A stretch of DNA of 64,000 bases from JAEUJM01 sp041908445 (GTDB taxonomy: Bacteria > Actinomycetota > Acidimicrobiia > Acidimicrobiales > DATDAH01). Location: the NCBI GenBank assembly GCA_041908445.1, contig JAYRFK010000113.1, positions 139,087 to 203,086 of the forward strand, given 5' to 3'. Below the pieces are notes generated by a model. That model searched no databases. It was given only the letters and a program-made list of their open reading frames with translations, and was not told the origin of the DNA. Below are positions 58,412 through 64,000 of this stretch, one piece after another. Numbering within the stretch: position 1 is the stretch's first letter; each line of letters starts with the position of its first letter. The translations under genes were made by a program, and so were the position numbers.

Positions 58412-59956
58412 TCAGGCAGTGGTGCGCACCGCGAAGCGGATCGCGGCCTCGTCGGCCCATCCGGACTCGTCGCGGACGGGCTGGATCACGACCCGGAACT
58501 CGGCGTCCGGCCAGGTGAGGCGGCGGTCGATGAGGTCCGTGCCCAGGGTGGTCTGCTCGTCGACGGGATCGCCGTGGCGGCTCGTCGCCGCCGCGAGCAG
58601 GTCGTCGGTGCGGCCACCGACGAGCTCGTCGACGGCCCGGCCCAAGGCCTCGGCGGCACCCGGTGAGCAGCTCAACACGGTGCCGTTGGCGTCGACCGTG
58701 ACCACGTTGTCCCACGCGTCGGGGCCGTAGGCGGCGAGGACGGCCCGGGCCGGGCCCTCGTCGGTCGGGCCGGCACCCTGGCGGTCGAACTCCATGATCT
58801 TGGTGGCGGCGGGCGGGGCGTCGGCCCGGTGCGGTGCCCGCTCGGCGGCCAGCCAGTTCTCGATCCGGGTGATCTGGTCGAGGAACGCGGCGCCGTTGCG
58901 CACGAGCCGATCGCCGTGCTGCTCGTACTGGCGCACGAACAGGGCGTGCACCTGCTCGAGGTCGGCCCGGTCCATGCGCTCGATGGCGAAGTCCACCGGG
59001 AAGGTGACCACGGTGATGGTGACGGGGAGGCCCCGGTCCTCGGCGAAGAGGAGGAGGTCGCAGAGCTCGTGGTAGTTCTGCGGCATGAGGCAGTGCATGA
59101 TGCGCGCCTCGGTGCCCCGCTCCTCGGCGTAGGCCTGGAGGCGGTCGAGGTTGGCCATGATCACGTCGTGGTCGGCCTTCTCGCGGATGTACTCGAAGGT
59201 CTCCTTGGTGTGGGCGTCGAGGGAGATGTGGGGCCAGACCTCGAGGGTGTCGAGCACCCGCTCGACGCGCTTGTTCCACTGGGTGCCGTTCGTGGTGATG
59301 AGCACCCGCATCCCGGGGTTGAGCTCGGCCATCAGCTCCCAGGCCCGGAAGTTCTCCGCGCCGAGGAACGGCTCGCCGCCGGCGAAGCTCGCCTCCGTCA
59401 GGTGGGGGATGAAGGCCCGCAGGTCCTCGAAGAACTGGTCGTCCCAGACCTTGGGCAGGGGCGGCAGCTTCTCGCGGTGGATGCGGATCGACGAGGACAG
59501 CTCGCCGGCGCACATCTTGCACTCGAGGTTGCACGAGTTCGAGAGGTTGAACTCGATGCGCCGGGGGTACTCCGGCACGCCGTCGGGCCTGGTCGGGCCC
59601 GGCTCGGTCCGCAGGTGGTCGTAGACGTGGGCGTACGGGGTCATGCCGCCCTCGATCTCCCACGAGCAGAAGTCGCAGCCTGCCGAGAAGTCGTGGCGGA
59701 CGATCTTGTCGCGCAGCACCGCCTGGCGGGCGCCGCCCCAGATCTCGGGGAGCCGCGCCTCGGTGATGTTCCCGAGCGGGTAGAGGTCGTTGACGCAGCA
59801 GGCCCGCACGTCGCCGTTCGTGAACAGGTACATGTTCGAGAACGGCGCGAAGCACGGGGTGTCGATCGACACCGGAGCGGGCGCCGGCCCCCGTCCGAAG
59901 CGCTGCTTGATGCGCACCGGGACGGCCCGCCGGACCTGACGCGACAGCGTGGACAT
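58412..59956 (-). CDS. Radical SAM protein with N-terminal SPASM-like and C-terminal PAS domains
   Basis: A 514-residue protein in unusual order. An N-terminal SPASM-like auxiliary-cluster region uses Cys35, Cys53/54, Cys94 and Cys97 (GDVRACCVNDLYPLGNI, GCDFCSWE). Then comes the radical SAM core with Cys142-x3-Cys146-x2-Cys149 (SCNLECKMCAGE), GGEPFLG and a TTNGTQWN strand. The last ~90 residues (DNVVTVDANGTVLSCSPGAAEALG) resemble a PAS sensor domain. The product could modify a peptide or lipid; no precursor peptide is obvious. TAAGGT at 59964-59969 precedes the ATG by 7 nt, so the mRNA is probably leaderless. Confidence 0.88.
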   Translation of the reverse strand: MSTLSRQVRRAVPVRIKQRFGRGPAPAPVSIDTPCFAPFSNMYLFTNGDVRACCVNDLYPLGNITEARLPEIWGGARQAVLRDKIVRHDFSAGCDFCSWEIEGGMTPYAHVYDHLRTEPGPTRPDGVPEYPRRIEFNLSNSCNLECKMCAGELSSSIRIHREKLPPLPKVWDDQFFEDLRAFIPHLTEASFAGGEPFLGAENFRAWELMAELNPGMRVLITTNGTQWNKRVERVLDTLEVWPHISLDAHTKETFEYIREKADHDVIMANLDRLQAYAEERGTEARIMHCLMPQNYHELCDLLLFAEDRGLPVTITVVTFPVDFAIERMDRADLEQVHALFVRQYEQHGDRLVRNGAAFLDQITRIENWLAAERAPHRADAPPAATKIMEFDRQGAGPTDEGPARAVLAAYGPDAWDNVVTVDANGTVLSCSPGAAEALGRAVDELVGGRTDDLLAAATSRHGDPVDEQTTLGTDLIDRRLTWPDAEFRVVIQPVRDESGWADEAAIRFAVRTTA

Positions 59957-60069
59957 CGGGCCAACCTTAGCGGTGGCCCCGGCCCGGCCGCCGGGGCCCG
60001 GCCGGTCGCGCTGCGGAAGGGCTCCCTCCCGCGGAAGGGCGCCGGTGGCCGTGGCTACGGTGTCGCGCG

Positions 60070-60879
60070 ATGCCGATCCACTACGACCTCGGCGACGACC
60101 ACGTCGCCCTCATCACCATCGACCGGCCCGAGGCGCGCAACGCGCTCGACATGTACCACTTCCGCGACCTGGCGGCGGCGTGGCGGCGCTTCAAGGACGA
60201 GGACGACGCGTGGGTCGCGATCGTCACCGGCGTGGGCGACGCGTTCATGGCGGGTGCCGACCTGAAGACCTACATCCCCCAGATCACCGAACTGCACTCG
60301 AAGATCTCCTCCGGGGAGGTCACCGAGATCGACGGCTGCCGGCTGAGCGACGGCACCCGGGCGGTCCTGCGCAACGCCAAGATCTACAAGCCGATCATCG
60401 CCGCGGTGGGCGGGCCCTGCGTGGCCGGGGGCATGGAGATGCTCGGCGGCGTCGACCTGCGCATCGCCACGCCGAACGCCACCTTCGGGGTGATGGAGCC
60501 CAAGCGCGGCCTGTTCGCCGGCGGGGGGACCACGGTGCGGCTGCCCCGTCAGCTGGCCTTCCCGGCGGCGATGGAGTTCCTGCTCACCGCCGAGGCCTTC
60601 CCCGCCCAACGGGCGCTCGAGGTCGGGCTCCTCAACGAGATCGTCGAGCCCGACGAGCTGCTCGACCGGGCCCGGGACTGGGCCCACCGCATCACCGCCA
60701 ACGCCCCGATGGCGGTCCAGGCCACCAAGGAGAGCGTGCTGCGGGGCCTGGCCCTCGATCTCGAGGCGGCCTACAAGGTGGAGGAGGAGCTGAGCGGCAA
60801 GGTCTTCTCCTCGGAGGACGCGAAGGAGGGCCCGAAGGCGTTCGCCGAGAAGCGCCCGCCCCGCTGGACCGGGCGCTGA
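60070..60879 (+). CDS. Enoyl-CoA hydratase/isomerase (crotonase family)
   Basis: A 269-residue crotonase. Oxyanion-hole segments: GVGDAFMAGADLKTY and GPCVAGGMEMLGGVDLRIA, then GVMEPKRGLFAGGGTTVRLPRQLA. Glu in VMEPKRG may act as a catalytic acid. The C-terminal FAEKRPPRWTGR is typical. TACGGT at 60056-60061 lies 8 nt before the ATG, predicting a leaderless start, divergent from the radical SAM gene. A thiolase gene follows after 19 nt, so this may be a small beta-oxidation unit. Confidence 0.9.
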   Translation: MPIHYDLGDDHVALITIDRPEARNALDMYHFRDLAAAWRRFKDEDDAWVAIVTGVGDAFMAGADLKTYIPQITELHSKISSGEVTEIDGCRLSDGTRAVLRNAKIYKPIIAAVGGPCVAGGMEMLGGVDLRIATPNATFGVMEPKRGLFAGGGTTVRLPRQLAFPAAMEFLLTAEAFPAQRALEVGLLNEIVEPDELLDRARDWAHRITANAPMAVQATKESVLRGLALDLEAAYKVEEELSGKVFSSEDAKEGPKAFAEKRPPRWTGR

Positions 60880-60898
60880 GCGGGGGAGGGAGGCGGCC

Positions 60899-62386
60899 GT
60901 GAGCACCCCCGACCCCCGGTCCACCTGTCTGATCGGCGTCGCCCAGTCGGTCGTGCGCCCTGAGGAGGGCGACTCGCCCGAGCCCCTCGCCGTGTGGGAG
61001 CAGGTCGTTCGGGAGGCCGCCGCCGACAGCGGTGGGCGCGGCGTGCTCGAGGCCATCGACAGCTTCAACGTGGTGCACTGCCAGAGCTGGCAGTACGACG
61101 ACCCCGCGGCCCGCCTCGCCGAGCGCCTCGGCGTGGCCTGCCGCCACGGCCACTACTCGGGCATGGGCGGCACCACGCCGCAGCTGCTCGTGCAGCACCT
61201 CGCCGACGTGATCGCCTCCGGCGACATCGAGGTCGGCGTGGTCGTGGGGGCGGAGGCGCTGGCCACGAAGCGGCGGATGAAGAAGGAGGGCCGCAGGCCC
61301 GACTGGAGCCACCCGGCGGCCGACCGCAACCCCTTCCCCTTCGAGGACCCCTTCCACCCGGCCGAGGTGGCCCACCAGGTGTTCCAGGCCTGGCTCACCT
61401 TCCCGGTCTGGGACGTCGCTCGCCGCGCTCACCTCGGCGTCGCCCCCGACGACTACGCCCGGGCCATCGGCGAGCTGCTGGCACCGATGAGCGAGGTCGC
61501 CGCAGCCAACCCCTACGCCTGGTTCCCCGAGGCGCACACGGCGGAGGCCCTCGCCACGCCGACGCCCGACAACCGCCTGGTGGGCTACCCGTACACCAAG
61601 CGCGAGGTCGCGGTCATGGACATCGACCAGGGCGCCGCGGTGATCGTGGCGAGCCACGCCAAGGCCGACGAGCTCGGTGTGCCGCCGGAGCGCCGCGTCT
61701 ACCTGCGGGGCTGGTGCTACGCGGCCGACCCCCTCTACGTGGCCGAGCGCGAGGACCTCTGGCGCTCGGCGGCCATGGCCGGCGCCGGTGGGGAGGCACT
61801 GCGCGCCGCCGGCATCGGCATCGACGACGTGGCCCACCTCGACCTCTACTCGTGCTTCGCCAGCTCGCTGCACTTCGCCGCCGACGCGCTGGGCCTCGCG
61901 CCCGGTGACGAGCGGGTCCCCACGGTGACCGGCGGGCTGCCCTTCGCCGGAGGCCCGGGCAGCAACTACGTCACCCACTCGCTGGCCGCCATGGCCCAGG
62001 TGCTGCGGGAGGACGCCGGCTCGTACGGCGTGGTCTCGGGGGTCGGGATGCACATGTCCAAGCACGCCTTCGGCGTCTACTCCACGGCGCCGGGGCCGCT
62101 CGAGTGGCCCGACGAGTCCGCCGTCCAGGCTCGCGTGGACACCGAGCCGCGGCGCGCCATCCGCGACGAGGCCGCCGGCGCCGGAACGGTGGCCGCCTAC
62201 ACCGTGGCCCACGGGCGCGACGGCGCCGCAGAGTGGGGCTTGGCCATCGTCGACCTGCCCGAGGGCGACCGCGGCTACGCCCGGGTGGACGACGCCGGCC
62301 TGCTGGCCGAGATGGAGGCCACCGAGTGGGTCGGCGCCGGCGTCGACCTGGTCTCGGCCGACGGGGTCAACACCGTCCGGCCCTGA
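60899..62386 (+). CDS. Thiolase-fold acyltransferase with extra C-terminal domain
   Basis: A 495-residue thiolase-superfamily protein. The fold blocks HCQSWQYDDPAARLAERLG, GVVVGAEALATKRRMKK, LDLYSCFASSLHFAADALG and GSNYVTHSLAAMAQ are visible, followed by a C-terminal extension of about 90 residues found in a long subgroup of actinobacterial acetyl-CoA acetyltransferase-like proteins. No standard nucleophile CxS motif is clear, so activity is uncertain. GTG start after GGAGGGAGG. Encoded with the crotonase upstream; a hairpin terminator follows. Confidence 0.86.
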   Translation: MSTPDPRSTCLIGVAQSVVRPEEGDSPEPLAVWEQVVREAAADSGGRGVLEAIDSFNVVHCQSWQYDDPAARLAERLGVACRHGHYSGMGGTTPQLLVQHLADVIASGDIEVGVVVGAEALATKRRMKKEGRRPDWSHPAADRNPFPFEDPFHPAEVAHQVFQAWLTFPVWDVARRAHLGVAPDDYARAIGELLAPMSEVAAANPYAWFPEAHTAEALATPTPDNRLVGYPYTKREVAVMDIDQGAAVIVASHAKADELGVPPERRVYLRGWCYAADPLYVAEREDLWRSAAMAGAGGEALRAAGIGIDDVAHLDLYSCFASSLHFAADALGLAPGDERVPTVTGGLPFAGGPGSNYVTHSLAAMAQVLREDAGSYGVVSGVGMHMSKHAFGVYSTAPGPLEWPDESAVQARVDTEPRRAIRDEAAGAGTVAAYTVAHGRDGAAEWGLAIVDLPEGDRGYARVDDAGLLAEMEATEWVGAGVDLVSADGVNTVRP

Positions 62387-62400
62387 CCCGATCCTCGGGC

Positions 62401-62440
62401 GGGGCCGGACGGCGTCCGGTCGGTGGCCGACCGGAGCCCC
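62401..62440. terminator. Branched GC hairpin between convergent genes
   Basis: The core is CCGGTCGG-TGG-CCGACCGG (62416-62434), an 8-bp perfect stem. GGGGC (62401-62405) and GCCCC (62436-62440) can close it further, with a small hairpin CCGGA/TCCGG inside. It lies between the thiolase stop (62386) and the aquaporin stop (62447). Confidence 0.65.
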
Positions 62441-62446
62441 GGGAGA

Positions 62447-63190
62447 TCAGGCGATCTCGGCCTCGCCCGCCTCGTGGTGGCCCGACAGCAGCCGGTGGAG
62501 GCCCGCGCCGATGAGCGCGCCGACGATCGGGAACAGCCAGAAGAACCACAGCTGCTCGAGGTTGTCACCGCCGACGAAGAGCGCGGGGCCCGTCGACCGA
62601 GCCGGGTTGACCGAGGTGTTGGTGACCGGGATGGTCACCAGGTGGATGAGGGTGAGGCACAGGCCGATGCCGAGCGGGGCGAAGCCGGCCGGGGCGCGGC
62701 GGTCCGTGACGCCCAGGATCACCCACAGGAACACCGCGGTGAACACCACCTCGACGACGATGCCCGCCACCATGGAGTACCCACCCGGCGAGCCCGTCGT
62801 GCCGAAGCCGTTCGCGGCCAGGAAGTTGCCTTCGCGCACGAAGTCGGGGCCGCCGTCGGCGATCAGGAACAGCACGCCGGCGGCGGCGATGGCGCCCACC
62901 ACCTGCACGACGACGTAGGGCAGCACCTTGGCCCCCTCGAAGCGCCTGGCCGCCCACAGCCCGACGGTGACCGCCGGGTTGAAGTGGCCCCCGGAGATGT
63001 GGCCGAGGGCGTAGGCCCCCGTCAACACCGTGAGGCCGAAGGCCAGCGAGACACCGACCAAGCCGATCCCGATCCCGTCGAGGCCGTCCGCGGCCCCGAA
63101 CTTCGCGGCCAGGACCGCGCTGCCACAGCCCCCGAGCACCAACCAGAACGTCCCCAGTGCCTCGGCACCGAGCGCGCGTGCATCACCCAT
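62447..63190 (-). CDS. aqpZ: Aquaporin, AqpZ-like
   Basis: A 247-residue six-helix channel with both NPA motifs (HFNPAVT and NPARS). The selectivity-filter set of water-specific AqpZ (Phe in LAFGL, His in LIHLV, Thr in TNTSVNPAR, Arg of NPAR) is present, so water rather than glycerol is the likely solute. GGGGGAGAG lies about 7 nt before the ATG, with a longer leader, unlike the leaderless genes nearby. Divergent from the Thr-rich protein gene. Confidence 0.92.
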   Translation of the reverse strand: MGDARALGAEALGTFWLVLGGCGSAVLAAKFGAADGLDGIGIGLVGVSLAFGLTVLTGAYALGHISGGHFNPAVTVGLWAARRFEGAKVLPYVVVQVVGAIAAAGVLFLIADGGPDFVREGNFLAANGFGTTGSPGGYSMVAGIVVEVVFTAVFLWVILGVTDRRAPAGFAPLGIGLCLTLIHLVTIPVTNTSVNPARSTGPALFVGGDNLEQLWFFWLFPIVGALIGAGLHRLLSGHHEAGEAEIA

Positions 63191-63327
63191 GGTTCTCTCC
63201 CCCTGTCGTCTTGTACCGCCACGACGCTAGTCACCGGGGGCGTGACGGGGGGTCGACCCGGGCGCCGGGTGCCGCGGCTACCGTCGATCCGTCCCGACCG
63301 GACCCCGCCGACGCCGAGGGAGCAACC

Positions 63328-63882
63328 ATGAGCGACGACCCCACCCAGCCGGGCCACTCCGTGTTCGGCGACCCTGGCGGGCCGCCGACCCAGCCCGGGG
63401 GCGTGCCCACCGGCGGCACCGCGCCGGTCGACCCGACGCAGGTCGGCGGCGCGGTCACCCCGCCCGCCGGCACCGACGCCGTGCACTACGACGTCCCGCC
63501 CCAGCCGCCGCTCCCGCCCGACGGCGGCGGTCCGGCCGGCCCCGGTGGTCCCGGTGGTCCCTACGACGGGGGCGAGGAGGAGCCGCCCTGGTTCCAGCGC
63601 ACCTCGGTCATCGTGGCCATCGTGCTGGTCCTGGTGCTGCTCATCGGCGTCGCGGTGGCGGTCTTCGCCTCGGGCGGCGACGACGACTCGCCGACCACGA
63701 CCACCTCTTCCACGTCGTCGACGTCGTCGAGCAGCACGAGCAGCACCACGTCGTCGACGACCTCGACGACGCTGGCGCCCACGACCACGACGGCGCCGCC
63801 GACGACGACGACCCTCCCGCCGACCACCACGTCGACGAGCACCACGACCACGAGCACGACGTCGACCACGCTGGCCCCGTAG
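63328..63882 (+). CDS. Pro/Gly-rich, Thr-rich single-pass membrane protein
   Basis: A 184-residue low-complexity protein. The N-terminal 85 residues are Pro/Gly-rich (PPTQPGGVPTGGTAPVDPTQ), then one transmembrane helix (about 93-114), then a Thr/Ser-rich tail (from about 120) that would lie outside the membrane. It has no enzyme motif. Such proteins are often envelope-anchored stalks or signalling substrates; function unknown. ATG 63328 follows GAGGGA by 6 nt. The gene ends just before the degenerate end of the window. Confidence 0.75.
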   Translation: MSDDPTQPGHSVFGDPGGPPTQPGGVPTGGTAPVDPTQVGGAVTPPAGTDAVHYDVPPQPPLPPDGGGPAGPGGPGGPYDGGEEEPPWFQRTSVIVAIVLVLVLLIGVAVAVFASGGDDDSPTTTTSSTSSTSSSSTSSTTSSTTSTTLAPTTTTAPPTTTTLPPTTTSTSTTTTSTTSTTLAP

Positions 63883-63900
63883 CCGGCTCGGTCGCCCGGA

Positions 63901-64000
63901 CGCGGCGCGGCCCCCCCCCCCCCGGGGGGGGCGCCGCGCGCGGGCCGCGGGGGGGGGGGGGGAGACCCGGGCGGGGGGGCCCCCCGGGGCGGTGGGGGGG
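63901..64000. other. Degenerate G/C homopolymer runs at the window end
   Basis: The last 100 bases consist almost entirely of G and C runs, including 13 or more consecutive C and 14 or more consecutive G, with no reading frame. This is unlike any other stretch in the window and most likely reflects poor sequence or assembly at a contig end. Confidence 0.8.

Noticed and set aside
63700..63880. Thr/Ser-rich codon run as a DNA repeat of mobile origin
   Set aside because: It is an in-frame low-complexity protein tail using mixed Thr codons, similar to the linker in the secreted SGNH protein; no terminal repeats or target duplication.

Overview
This is a 64-kb window of very GC-rich DNA carrying about 60 protein genes at roughly 90 percent coding density. 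I see no rRNA or tRNA gene, CRISPR array, insertion sequence or phage gene. Gene content points to an actinobacterium: luciferase-like (F420-type) oxidoreductases, many acyl-CoA dehydrogenases, lipid-transfer-type thiolases with DUF35 partners, a KstR-like regulator, ECF sigma with anti-sigma, and frequent GTG starts placed 6-9 nt after a TANNNT box (leaderless transcription). The class Acidimicrobiia fits best, but that placement is inference.

Layout. (1) 1-11 kb: end of a luciferase-like gene, an acyl-CoA dehydrogenase pair behind a 21-bp palindromic operator, a DyP peroxidase, an SDR, hydrolases, an IclR/SnoaL pair, another luciferase-like gene and a membrane M50 protease. (2) 11-17.5 kb: LysE exporter, membrane-anchored Ser/Thr kinase, a FadE26/FadE27-like dehydrogenase pair, a GH29 fucosidase and a luciferase-like gene. 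(3) 17.5-23.3 kb: ECF sigma and anti-sigma followed by three tightly coupled genes: Rieske fused to a glutamate-synthase FMN/3Fe-4S domain, a protein I cannot identify, and Rieske fused to a ThDP enzyme. This is the best candidate for an undescribed system. (4) 24.7-33.3 kb: KstR-like regulator, then an operon matching the mycobacterial igr cholesterol side-chain module (SDR, three acyl-CoA dehydrogenases, ChsH2-, ChsH1- and Ltp2-like genes). (5) 33.3-44.5 kb: GNAT plus N-acylamino-acid-racemase-like enolase, enoyl-CoA hydratase, superoxide dismutase, SDR, cyclase, FGGY kinase, a ChsE3/FadE34-like fused dehydrogenase behind a probable structured leader, a phosphotriesterase-family hydrolase and a SnoaL protein. 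(6) 44.5-50 kb: class III aminotransferase with a complete spermidine/putrescine-type ABC transporter. (7) 50-64 kb: DUF35 plus thiolase, two-component pair, luciferase-like gene, aldehyde dehydrogenase, MFS exporter, a radical SAM protein with SPASM and PAS domains, crotonase, thiolase, aquaporin and a Thr-rich membrane protein. The last 100 bases are degenerate G/C runs.

Two themes cross the window. First, four KstR-type boxes (TNNAACNNGTTNNA or close variants) lie before the KstR-like gene, the igr-like operon, the FadE26/27-like pair and a luciferase-like gene, which suggests a steroid or sterol-like side-chain catabolic regulon. Second, a family of long intergenic hairpins, most with TTCTGG/CCAGAA at the base, sits at gene 3' ends. 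Related copies differ in sequence but keep pairing, so they look like a family of structured terminators.
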